From contig JAENZE010000005.1 in the NCBI GenBank assembly GCA_016841425.1, positions 1 to 64,000 on the forward strand: a DNA stretch of 64,000 bases. Direction: 5' to 3'. Source of the stretch: Syntrophomonas sp. (GTDB taxonomy: Bacteria; Bacillota; Syntrophomonadia; Syntrophomonadales; Syntrophomonadaceae). The notes beneath the pieces were generated by a model. The model ran no database searches, had not been told where the DNA came from, and worked only from the letters and a program-made list of their open reading frames with translations. The position numbers and the translations under genes are program-made. Below, piece by piece: positions 54,371 through 62,740 of the stretch (positions within the stretch are counted from its first letter, which is position 1; every line of letters begins with the position of its first letter).

Positions 54371-56206
54371 CTAGTATTCAAAAACATCGACGGGAACATC
54401 AATGGCTGACCTATCACCATCGATGACCATCTCGGCCGTGGTCCACACATTAGGTACTACATTTCTCATATAGTATTGGGCAGTTGCCACTTTACCCTGG
54501 TAGAAATTATAGTCATAATGATCTGCTCCCACTTCCCTGGCTCTCTTATCGGCTAAGAGGCCCTGATCAAGGATTTGGCGGCCGCAATACAGCTGAGCGG
54601 TAGCAGTCAATACCCGACGAGAATATAGAGGAACCAGGCTGGCATCGCTCTTGAAATATTCAGCCAGGGCTTGGCGCATTTCCTGATAGGCGTTCAGAGC
54701 CCGGCCCAGGTTGCTGAAATCCTTACTGAAGGTTTCATTACCCTTATTAGCTTCATAGAAATCAACCATCTCCTGCACCCAGTTATCAAATAGAGTTCCG
54801 CCCTTCATACTCATCTTGCGGCCAATCAGATCCATGGACTGAATAAAGTTAGTGCCTTCCCAGATGGAATAGATTTTCATATCGCAGGCCAGTTGCCCAA
54901 CCGGGTATTCAGAACAATAGCCATAACCGCCATAAGCCTGGATGGCCTCGCCAATCAGCCACCAGCCTTCATCAGAAGGATAGGCTTTGCAAAGCGGGGT
55001 GGTTATTTCTATCAGGTCAGCAGCAGCTTTTCTAACTTCCGGATCAGGATCCCGGTGCCGCTGGTCAAAGGCGAGGTAAACCCGATACATCATGGCCCGA
55101 ATAGCTTCAATATGGGCCTTGCCCAGCATCAGGGTGCGCTTGATGTCTTCATGGTTTATGATGGCTGTCCGACCTGCTTTGGGATCGGTCATCAGGCGGC
55201 CTTGGATTCTATCTTTGGCATAATCGCGGGCATTGGCAAAGGCATTTATGATGCAGGATAGTGCCATGTGGCCGGTCTCCATGCGGGCCAGGTTCATCAT
55301 CTGGAACATCTGGGCCATGCCTTCACCCCGGCCTTCGTTCTCACGAGGATCTGTACCCAGCAGCCAACCCCGGCAGCCGTCGTTTTCGCCGGCAGCCAGA
55401 GAGGCGGTTACTGATCCATGCAAGCCCATCTTATGTTCAGCACCGGTAGTTTGAAAGTCGTTGTCTTCCAAGCTGCCATCTTCGTTTACCCATAATTTGG
55501 GAACAACAAACAACGATATACCGCCGGTACCAGGTCTGGCACCTTCAACCCGGGCCAGATAGAGATGAATGATATTTTCAGTAAAATCATTATCTCCGCC
55601 GGTTATGAATATTTTATTCCCCTTAATCTTAAAGATCCTGGGATCATCGGTAGGAAAGGCCTTGGAAAGAATATCACCTACATCAGATCCAGCGCTGGGC
55701 TCGGTCAAGCACATGGTGCCGGCCCAAGTTCCATCCATCATCTTGGGCAGGAACATAGCCTTTAATTTTTCATCACCATAACTTTGAATCAAGTCAGCAG
55801 CTCCGCTGGTTAGCAGTATATAAGGCATAAAAGCAGGGTTAGCGGCACAAATCAGTTCCCAAACTGCAGCATACAGCATCTCCGGCAGAACCATGGCATC
55901 CTCAGCATTATCGATATTACTGGTACCCCAGCCTTCACTCTGCAACTGGTGAAAAAGAGGCCCGAAACTTGGCGGAGTAGTTACCTTACCATTATCAAAA
56001 GTAACCGGGTTGTTTTCACCATCGTCGTTGGTAGCTTCTATAACTTCTTTGCACATTTTCAGTATAGGCCCTAATACTGATTTAATATCGTCTTTGGAGT
56101 AGTAATCGGCAAATTGGGGGTAGTTAAAAACATTCTCCGTTGGAAGCCATTCTTGAATAATAAATTCAAAGTCTCTTATATTATTAACCGCAAAATTAGC
56201 AGCCAT
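54371..56206 (-). CDS. Acyl-CoA dehydrogenase, long form
   Basis: A 611-residue flavoprotein. The three-domain core carries TMCLTEPSAGSDVG (FAD/substrate contact) and the FITGGDNDFTENIIHLYLARV stretch, then a C-terminal domain of about 120 residues absent from the 380-residue butyryl-CoA type. The sequence TYPSDEGWW is absent, but LCKAYPSDEGWWLIGEAIQAYGGYGY marks the C-terminal helical part with the Gly-rich YGGYGY. It oxidises an acyl-CoA to the 2-enoyl-CoA. Long-form enzymes are used by syntrophic fatty-acid degraders. It is 112 bases downstream of the thiolase gene. Confidence 0.92.
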   Translation of the reverse strand: MAANFAVNNIRDFEFIIQEWLPTENVFNYPQFADYYSKDDIKSVLGPILKMCKEVIEATNDDGENNPVTFDNGKVTTPPSFGPLFHQLQSEGWGTSNIDNAEDAMVLPEMLYAAVWELICAANPAFMPYILLTSGAADLIQSYGDEKLKAMFLPKMMDGTWAGTMCLTEPSAGSDVGDILSKAFPTDDPRIFKIKGNKIFITGGDNDFTENIIHLYLARVEGARPGTGGISLFVVPKLWVNEDGSLEDNDFQTTGAEHKMGLHGSVTASLAAGENDGCRGWLLGTDPRENEGRGEGMAQMFQMMNLARMETGHMALSCIINAFANARDYAKDRIQGRLMTDPKAGRTAIINHEDIKRTLMLGKAHIEAIRAMMYRVYLAFDQRHRDPDPEVRKAAADLIEITTPLCKAYPSDEGWWLIGEAIQAYGGYGYCSEYPVGQLACDMKIYSIWEGTNFIQSMDLIGRKMSMKGGTLFDNWVQEMVDFYEANKGNETFSKDFSNLGRALNAYQEMRQALAEYFKSDASLVPLYSRRVLTATAQLYCGRQILDQGLLADKRAREVGADHYDYNFYQGKVATAQYYMRNVVPNVWTTAEMVIDGDRSAIDVPVDVFEY

Positions 56207-56318
56207 TTAAACATTCCCTCCCTTTTTATCTTATCTTTTATCTAATCAAATCTTTAAAGAGGCGGGTGATGGCCCGGGCAGACCACCACCCTTTATACAG
56301 ATTAGTTAGATGAATCTA

Positions 56319-57530
56319 TTAAATATCTCTGGTCCATAGCGAACAGTAAGCCGGTCCACCACCTACACAGAGAGAAGCTCCGCCTATGGTTTTACCCTGT
56401 TTTTCCAACTCATAATACAGGGAGACTACAATACGCAGGGCGGTACATCCTACCGGATGACCCAGGCCGATACCAGAGCCATTGACATTGACCTTGCTTA
56501 GATCCATATCAATACCGAAGTCTTCTTTTAGCATTCTGCCCACACCGATAAATTGAGGAGCAAAGGCTTCGTTGATTTCCCAGTATTCCACGTCTTCATA
56601 TTTCATGCCCGCTTCTTTAAGGCATTTGGGAATGGCAACTGCCGGACCCAGACCCATTACTTCAGGAGCTACCCCTTCAGCACAGATGTTGATCAATTTC
56701 ATTAGGGGTTTGAGTCCCAGTTCTTCGGCTTTAGCCTTGGACATGATGATTACAGCTGCTGCAGCATCATTAATACCAGAAGCATTAGCGGCGGTGACTA
56801 CGCCGCCTATTTTAAATGCCGTACCTAGTTTGGCCATAGATTCCAAGCTGGCATCGGGAATCATATGCTCGTCTTTTTCATATAATTTGATACCCTTCTT
56901 GGACTTGAGTTCGACTGGGACTATTTCCCGCGTAAAGGTTCCGTCCTGGGTAGCGCGGGTAGCGCGTTGATGACTCAAAAGGGCCAGTTGATCACATTCT
57001 TCTCGAGTAATGCCGTATTTCTCAGCAATATTTTCGGCAGTCAGGCCCATGTGGCCAGGTACCAGGCGATCTACCAGACCGTCATGCAGCATGGAGTCCT
57101 CAATCTGGCCAGGACCCATCCTGTAGCCCATTCTGGCTTTGGGGAGCATGTAGGGGGCATTGGTCATGCTTTCTACGCCTACTACCAGACCAATATCAAT
57201 TTTGCCTAATTGAATATGGTTTATTACTACATCCAGAGCCCGCATACCGGAGGCACAGTTCTGGTTTACATTACAGGCATTGCTTCTGTCTGGAAGACCG
57301 GCAGCCTTGCCGACCTGGCGGGCAGGCAGTGATCCCTGCATATGAGGATATACTTCGCCCATAACTATTTCATCAATAGCACCCGGGGCAACACCCGCTC
57401 TTTTTATGGCTTCCTTAGCTACCGTGATGGCTAAGTCTAAGGCCTGGACATCCTTTAAGCTGCCCTGAAATTTAGCAATAGGCGTTCTACAGGCACTCAC
57501 TATTACTACATCCTGAATTTCCTTCATCAT
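56319..57530 (-). CDS. Acetyl-CoA acetyltransferase (thiolase)
   Basis: A 403-residue thiolase. Start at 57530 has GGGAGG eight bases upstream. The reading frame remains open to 57719, but that extension overlaps a crotonase scar and the preceding stop. The nucleophilic Cys is in VNQNCASGMRALD, the His is in NEAFAPQF region (EINEAFA), and the second Cys is in GHPVGCTALR. The closing GGASLCVGGGPAYC is standard except that the family GG-Gly end is slightly changed (CxGGG followed by PAY). It cleaves acetoacetyl-CoA to two acetyl-CoA in beta-oxidation, or the reverse. Confidence 0.94.
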   Translation of the reverse strand: MMKEIQDVVIVSACRTPIAKFQGSLKDVQALDLAITVAKEAIKRAGVAPGAIDEIVMGEVYPHMQGSLPARQVGKAAGLPDRSNACNVNQNCASGMRALDVVINHIQLGKIDIGLVVGVESMTNAPYMLPKARMGYRMGPGQIEDSMLHDGLVDRLVPGHMGLTAENIAEKYGITREECDQLALLSHQRATRATQDGTFTREIVPVELKSKKGIKLYEKDEHMIPDASLESMAKLGTAFKIGGVVTAANASGINDAAAAVIIMSKAKAEELGLKPLMKLINICAEGVAPEVMGLGPAVAIPKCLKEAGMKYEDVEYWEINEAFAPQFIGVGRMLKEDFGIDMDLSKVNVNGSGIGLGHPVGCTALRIVVSLYYELEKQGKTIGGASLCVGGGPAYCSLWTRDI

Positions 57531-57564
57531 ATTAAAAACCTCCCATAATTTATCATCAAACGAT

Positions 57565-57675
57565 TTATTTCCCTTGAAATACGGGCTTCCTTTTTTCCAG
57601 GAAAGCTCCCATTCCCTCTTTTTGATCAAAGGTTGAAGAAATCCAATCTGGATTTTCACAATTACTAAGACCGGG
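57565..57675 (-). pseudogene. C-terminal scar of a crotonase (enoyl-CoA hydratase) gene
   Basis: Between the hbd stop and the thiolase ribosome site, one minus-strand frame reads STFDQKEGMGAFLEKRKP followed by VFQGK and a stop at 57565. The pattern DQKEGM-AFLEKRKP-F-GK is the typical C-terminal end of crotonases. It has no start codon or ribosome site. The frame is open back to near 57675 but loses clear similarity there. The order hbd-(crt)-thl implies that an intact crotonase gene was once present and has been deleted. Confidence 0.85.
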
Positions 57676-57676
57676 C

Positions 57677-58525
57677 TTAGTAATTGTAGAACCCCTTCTT
57701 GGTCTTCATTCCCAGCCACCCGGCCCGTACATATTGTTTGAGCAGGCCGGAGGGACGATATTTGGGATCCCCGGTTTCATCATACAGAGTATTCATTACT
57801 GCCAGGGCGATATCACCGCCTACCAGATCACAGAGAGTCAGTGGACCCATAGGCCATCCAGCCCCAAACTTCATAGCGGTATCAATGTCTTCAGCACTTG
57901 CCAGTCCTTCCTGCAGAATGAAACAGCCTTCGTTGATGGTGGGAACTAGAATGCGGTTGACCACAAACCCCGGGCCTTCTTTAACTCTTACCGGTTTCTT
58001 GCCAATTTCTATAGATAGATCGGTGACGATTTTCATGGTTTCTTCCGAGGTCTGCAGAGCAGGAATAACCTCGATAAGTTTCATGACATTAGCCGGATTA
58101 AAGAAATGCATACCGACAACTTTATCCGCCCTGGTGGTAATAGCAGCAATTTCAGTAATAGAAAGAGAGGAAGTGTTGGTAGCGATAATAACCTCGGGGG
58201 CCAGTAAGGCATCCAATTTAGTATAGACGTCCTTTTTTACCTCCATGTTTTCAAAAACGGCTTCTATCACGAAATCAACGTCTTTTATATCCTCTATATT
58301 ACTAACCCCTATAATATTACCCAGTACAGCATCTTTGGTTCCTGGAGCTGATTTACCCTTTTCTTCTGCTTTAGCCAGACTCATTGCTATAGAAGCAATC
58401 GCCTTATCAATCAGTTCCTGTTTGATATCATATAGTACAACTTTTTTCCCGGCAGCTGCCAGTGCCCAGACAATACCCTGTCCCATAGTGCCAGCACCAA
58501 GCATTGCGATCGTGTTAATAGCCAT
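57677..58525 (-). CDS. hbd: 3-hydroxybutyryl-CoA dehydrogenase
   Basis: A 282-residue dehydrogenase. NAD site MLGAGTMGQGIVWALAAAG, NTSSLSITEIA, catalytic His in GMHFFNPANVMKLIEVI, and GPGFVVNRILVPTINEG are all canonical. It oxidises 3-hydroxybutyryl-CoA with NAD. It is the first gene of the leftward beta-oxidation operon and lies 130 bases downstream of a perfect sigma-54 promoter. A GGAGGGCAAATAA ribosome site precedes the ATG. Confidence 0.96.
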   Translation of the reverse strand: MAINTIAMLGAGTMGQGIVWALAAAGKKVVLYDIKQELIDKAIASIAMSLAKAEEKGKSAPGTKDAVLGNIIGVSNIEDIKDVDFVIEAVFENMEVKKDVYTKLDALLAPEVIIATNTSSLSITEIAAITTRADKVVGMHFFNPANVMKLIEVIPALQTSEETMKIVTDLSIEIGKKPVRVKEGPGFVVNRILVPTINEGCFILQEGLASAEDIDTAMKFGAGWPMGPLTLCDLVGGDIALAVMNTLYDETGDPKYRPSGLLKQYVRAGWLGMKTKKGFYNY

Positions 58526-58656
58526 TTATTTGCCCTCCTTAATATATAAAAATCATTAATAGATACCTGGATAGAAAAAAATTCACCTCCTAATCCTTCA
58601 AGAGTATTAGATTATCTGCATTCAATGCAGTAAATTGTCTTACACACGGTTATATA

Positions 58657-58671
58657 GCAAGATAAGTGCCA
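58657..58671 (-). promoter_or_regulatory. Sigma-54 (-24/-12) promoter of the beta-oxidation operon
   Basis: The minus strand reads TGGCAC-TTATC-TTGC, a perfect match to the -24/-12 consensus TGGCAC-N5-TTGC. It lies about 130 bases upstream of the hbd ATG, giving a leader of about 120 bases. A sigma-54-dependent activator gene ends 390 bases upstream, which supports function. Confidence 0.88.
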
Positions 58672-58698
58672 GGAAAGCAAAAAGGAGTCAAAATATAC

Positions 58699-58740
58699 AA
58701 AAAAAGGCGGTATACCGTGATTTAACGGTATGCCGCCAAT
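58699..58740 (-). terminator. Rho-independent terminator of the sigma-54 regulator gene
   Basis: On the minus strand GGCGGCATACCG pairs with CGGTATACCGCC (one G-T/A-C variation) followed by a run of seven T. It lies about 320 bases past the regulator stop and immediately upstream of the hbd promoter, so it insulates the two transcripts. Confidence 0.88.
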
Positions 58741-58783
58741 TAGTTCAGGCAAATTATAACCTGCCCTGGTATATCAAAATAGC

Positions 58784-58814
58784 ATAGCAGATAAAACTCC
58801 ATAACAGCTGCTAT
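58784..58814 (-). promoter_or_regulatory. Possible upstream activator site
   Basis: ATAGCAG (58784-58790) and CTGCTAT (58808-58814) form an inverted repeat with a 17-base spacer, about 120-150 bases upstream of the -24/-12 promoter, the range where bacterial enhancer-binding proteins bind. The match is short and may be chance. Confidence 0.3.
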
Positions 58815-59062
58815 ATCAGGAATCACGCCTTTATAGCAATTCCTAAAATAAGAGAGCAGACTGATTTTAACAGATAACTAAAATATTGTGATCTCAACTG
58901 AAATATAAAAATTGTAAAAACCGCGCTTATATGGGAAAAACAATAACAATACCAGTTAATGACATTTCTCAAAATAGGAGAGTTAGCACTAAAATAGCTT
59001 CTTGGGAAAAAGCTTAAGGTTAGCGGTATCGATCGGCAGGAATAATGCTGTTAAGCAGTTAG

Positions 59063-61528
59063 CTATAGCTGGTCCAGGCCATATTTGCCCAGTTTACGAT
59101 ACAGTGCTGAAGTGTGAATACCCAAAACTCTGGCGGTATGCACTTTGTTGCCACCGTTCTTCTCCATAGCCTGTATTATTAACTGCTTTTCCAGCTGTTC
59201 AACAGCATTTGGAAGAGTCAAGGAATCAACAGCAGATGGTTCGTCATTAAAATAAGTGTTTTCCACTAGCAGTGGAAAGTGCTTGATGGTAATGTTGCTT
59301 TCTCGATTCATATCAGCCATATTGATAGCTCTCTCCAGCAGGTTCTCCAGTTCGCGAATGTTGCCGGGCCAGTCGTAATTCTGCATCAGTTGAATAGCTT
59401 TATGAGATACTTTTTTAATGTCTGTACCCAGCTTGCTGTTTATTTTTCGTATCAGGGTGTTTACCAGCAGAGGAATATCTTCGCTGCGTTCTTTAAGCGG
59501 AGGAATATCTAATCTTACCACATTCAGGCGGTAAAAAAGATCCTGTCGAAACTTCTGCTCGGCTACCAATTGCTCAAGATTGCAGTTGGTTGCAGCAATA
59601 ACTCGTACGTTTACAAAAATAGGCTTGGTACCACCTACTCTTTCCACTACTCTATCCTGCAGGACGGTCAAGAGTTTGGTCTGCATAGTCAGCGGCATGT
59701 CACCAATTTCATCCAGGAAGACGGTCCCCCCCATCGCCAGTTCAAACTTGCCGTGTTTTCCTCCCTTGCGAGCACCAGTAAAAGCACCTTCTTCATAACC
59801 AAAGAGTTCGGATTCCAGAAGGTTTTCGGGCAGAGCAGCACAGTTTATTTTAACAAAGGGATGGTTGCTGCGATTGCTGGAGTTATGAATGGCATGGGCA
59901 AATAATTCTTTGCCAGTTCCGCTTTCCCCGGTTATAAGCACGGTGGAGACGGTATGAGATAATTGTTCAGCTACAGATTTAACATTAGTAAAGGCAGTAC
60001 ATTCACCGATTAAATCCTTAAATTGCCATTGGGCCTGGTAACCCAAACGAATTTCCTCCTTGTATATATTTAACTCTTTCTCAGTTTCCTGCAGTTTATT
60101 CATCAGTATTTTAGCACCAGACATATCCATAAACAGACTCCGGGCAACAGCTCCTATTATTTCACCATCCTTAATGATGGGCAGGCGGGTAACTATAGTG
60201 TTGCGCCCGTTGATAGAAAATATATCGGCTTCATCTATTCGACCGGTTCTCAGTATTTCAGGCAGCAGTGAATTTGGTGTGATGTCCAGAATATGCTTTC
60301 CTACTACCTGACTTTTTTCTAAACCCAGCTGCTCAAGATAAGTCGGATTCATGGCTGTAATTATGCCTTCCTTGTCTACAATAACATAAACCATATAAGG
60401 GCTTTCAATCAAAGCCTCGGAGATAGCTCGGAATTCTTTCTCGGTTTCCTGGAGTTTGTGCATAAATATCTTGGCGCCGGACATGTCCAGGAAAAGACTC
60501 TTGGCAATAGCGCCGATGATTTTGCCGTCCTTCATGACCGGCATGCGGCTCATAATCGTATCCCGCCCATTAATGGGCCAGATGACTGCTTCATCAACAC
60601 GTCCTGTTTTCAGGATTACCGGCAAATCCGAGGTGGGCGTGATCTCCAGAATGTGTTTGCCTACTACTTCTTCTTTGGTAAAGCCCAGGATATCCAGGTA
60701 GGTACGGTTCATAGCCGTGATGATACCGTCTTTGTCCACTATAACATAAACCATGTAAGGGCTTTCAATTAAGGCTTCTGAAAGAGCCCGGTACTCCTCC
60801 TCGGTCTCCTGCATTTTTTGCATCATAATTTTCACACCGGAAACATCCAGGAAAAGGCTCTTGCCAATGGCGCCGATTATCTCCCCATTTTTTATAATAG
60901 GTAGGCGGGTTACAATGGTATCTCTTCCGTTTATGGGCCAGATGTCGGCTTTATCTACCCGCCCGGTTTTCAATACTTCAGGGAGCTGAGAAGTAGGTGT
61001 GACCTCTGAAATATGCTTTCCTATAACGTCCTTTTTTTCTAGCTTAAGCTCATCCAGATAGGTCTGGTTCATCATGGTAATATAACCTTCTTTGTTTACG
61101 CTCACATAAACCATGTAAGGGCTTTCAATCATAGCCACCGAATAGGCCTGGAATTCTTCTTCGGTTTCCTGCAATCTCTGCATCAAAATCCGAGCGCCGG
61201 ACATATCCAAAAAGAAACTCTGGCCTATAGCTCCCACTATTTCTCCGTTCTTTACTATGGGAAAACGGGTCACTACAGTGTCCCTGCCGTTCAGAGGCCA
61301 TATGTCAGCCTTATCTATTCTTCCCGTTTTTAGTACTTCGGGGAGTTCTGAGTTGGGAAGTACTTCCAGAACGTATTTACCTATAGCTTCATCCCTGCTT
61401 AAACCGAGTAAATCAAGAAAGACTTTATTCATAATCGTAATATAACCATCTTTGTCAACAATCACCAATGCCATATAGGGACTTTCTACCAGTAAACCAT
61501 CTATATTTTCAATATTGAAATTTGACAT
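59063..61528 (-). CDS. Sigma-54-dependent activator with four tandem PAS domains
   Basis: An 821-residue protein; start at 61528 has GGAGGC eight bases upstream. Residues about 10-490 hold four PAS units of 120 residues each, very similar to one another (each starts ESPYM, with YIT or IIT and MN, and ends with a GAI[GA][QK]S-LF-D[MV]SGA motif). An AAA+ domain follows with GESGTGKE (Walker A), the sigma-54 loop GAFTGA, and GGTVFLDEIGDMP. A Fis-type HTH closes the protein (NKVHTARVLGIHTSALYRKL). It should sense a small ligand or redox signal and turn on the sigma-54 promoter of the hbd operon. Confidence 0.95.
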   Translation of the reverse strand: MSNFNIENIDGLLVESPYMALVIVDKDGYITIMNKVFLDLLGLSRDEAIGKYVLEVLPNSELPEVLKTGRIDKADIWPLNGRDTVVTRFPIVKNGEIVGAIGQSFFLDMSGARILMQRLQETEEEFQAYSVAMIESPYMVYVSVNKEGYITMMNQTYLDELKLEKKDVIGKHISEVTPTSQLPEVLKTGRVDKADIWPINGRDTIVTRLPIIKNGEIIGAIGKSLFLDVSGVKIMMQKMQETEEEYRALSEALIESPYMVYVIVDKDGIITAMNRTYLDILGFTKEEVVGKHILEITPTSDLPVILKTGRVDEAVIWPINGRDTIMSRMPVMKDGKIIGAIAKSLFLDMSGAKIFMHKLQETEKEFRAISEALIESPYMVYVIVDKEGIITAMNPTYLEQLGLEKSQVVGKHILDITPNSLLPEILRTGRIDEADIFSINGRNTIVTRLPIIKDGEIIGAVARSLFMDMSGAKILMNKLQETEKELNIYKEEIRLGYQAQWQFKDLIGECTAFTNVKSVAEQLSHTVSTVLITGESGTGKELFAHAIHNSSNRSNHPFVKINCAALPENLLESELFGYEEGAFTGARKGGKHGKFELAMGGTVFLDEIGDMPLTMQTKLLTVLQDRVVERVGGTKPIFVNVRVIAATNCNLEQLVAEQKFRQDLFYRLNVVRLDIPPLKERSEDIPLLVNTLIRKINSKLGTDIKKVSHKAIQLMQNYDWPGNIRELENLLERAINMADMNRESNITIKHFPLLVENTYFNDEPSAVDSLTLPNAVEQLEKQLIIQAMEKNGGNKVHTARVLGIHTSALYRKLGKYGLDQL

Positions 61529-61635
61529 ATTTACATGCCTCCACCTATTGCACAATTATGTACCTGAAAATGCATATTAATTATATAATGGAGCAGATTG
61601 AAAAGTCTATGGGAAGCGGCCCAAGACAGAACATC

Positions 61636-62739
61636 CTAACTAAAATCCAGTCTCTGTTTTATTACCTCTAATAGTTGCTCCATGCCCTGTCCGCTTTGGG
61701 CTGACAGGTATACCGCACCATACCCGGTTACCCGGGGTACCTGCTCCAGCAAATCAACCTTATTGAATACATTTAGGATGTTATCTTTTTCTGCCCCCAG
61801 TTCCTCCAATACTTCTTCTACTACCCGAATCTTATCCAGGTACTGTCCATCAGAAATGTCTATTATATGCAGCAGCAGGTCAGCATCAACAGCTTCTTCC
61901 AGGGTTGAGTGAAAGGCAGCTACCAGCGCTGGAGGGAGTTCCTGTATAAAGCCTACGGTGTCAGTAATTAGCACCTGCTGATCCTGCGACAGATCGAGAC
62001 GTCGGGTAGTTGTGTCCAGGGTTTGGAACAGACGCTGATCAGCTTCCACCTGCTCGGAGCCGCTTTTGTGAGCTATACTGCAAAGGGCATTAAACAATGT
62101 CGATTTACCCGCGTTAGTATATCCCACCAGGGACATGGTTTTGATACCTGAACGTTGTCTCTGTTTACGATGAAGTTCCCGGGTCACTTCCAATTTATCT
62201 ATATGCTTTTTTATATCCTGGATACGCTTCCTTATATAGCGGCGGTCTAGTTCCAGCTTCTGCTCACCAGCTCCCCGGGTACCAATGCCAGCTCCCAGAC
62301 GGCTTAACTGGGTTCCGATGCCTCTCAGACGGGGTAAGCGGTATTGCAGCATAGCCAGTTCCACCTGCAGTTTGCCTTCCCGTGACCTGGCTCTCTGGGC
62401 AAATATATCCAGAATCAACATTGTTCTATCGATGATCTTGATTTCCAGCGACTGCTCCAGGTTGCGCAGCTGTACCGGAGTAAGTTCTCGATCGAATATT
62501 ATCGTATCAGGTTCCAGTTCTTCAATAAGGTGCCTTAATTCTTCAACCTTGCCCTTGCCTATGTAGCTGGAGGATTCGAGTCTTTTCCGGGCTTGCATGA
62601 GAGTTGCTGCAACCTGGCCACCGGCAGCCTCCGTCAGCCCTTTAAGTTCTTCCATATACTCTTCAAACCCTGCACTGTTTCTGTTTTCCAGCTTAACACC
62701 TACGAGTATGACTTTTTCAGCGGTATCCCTGTTTATAAT
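61636..62739 (-). CDS. hflX: Ribosome-associated GTPase HflX
   Basis: A ~367-residue GTPase. The N-terminal HflX domain carries GKGKVEELRHLIEE and DRELTPVQLRNLE, the central part TRGAGEQKLELDRR, and the G domain VGYTNAGKSTLFN with the DTVGFIQELP and NVFNKVDL motifs. It splits or rescues ribosomes. A perfect GGAGG (62745-62749) is followed only by ATT (62739) or ATA (62736); no ATG, GTG or TTG fits. An in-frame ATG at 62811 exists, deep inside the upstream gene, with a weaker site. Which start is used is unclear. Confidence 0.9.
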   Translation of the reverse strand: MINRDTAEKVILVGVKLENRNSAGFEEYMEELKGLTEAAGGQVAATLMQARKRLESSSYIGKGKVEELRHLIEELEPDTIIFDRELTPVQLRNLEQSLEIKIIDRTMLILDIFAQRARSREGKLQVELAMLQYRLPRLRGIGTQLSRLGAGIGTRGAGEQKLELDRRYIRKRIQDIKKHIDKLEVTRELHRKQRQRSGIKTMSLVGYTNAGKSTLFNALCSIAHKSGSEQVEADQRLFQTLDTTTRRLDLSQDQQVLITDTVGFIQELPPALVAAFHSTLEEAVDADLLLHIIDISDGQYLDKIRVVEEVLEELGAEKDNILNVFNKVDLLEQVPRVTGYGAVYLSAQSGQGMEQLLEVIKQRLDFS

Positions 62740-62740
62740 C

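Larger units (their letters stand above)
58526..59062. other. Regulatory region between the sigma-54 regulator and hbd
   Basis: Gene-free region of 537 bases with the regulator terminator, the hbd sigma-54 promoter and room for upstream activator sites (see separate entries). Confidence 0.8.

Noticed and set aside
57531-57719. N-terminal extension of thiolase
   Set aside because: The frame is open, but it covers the crotonase scar, has no ribosome site, and thiolases start near MKEIQDVVIVSACRTP.
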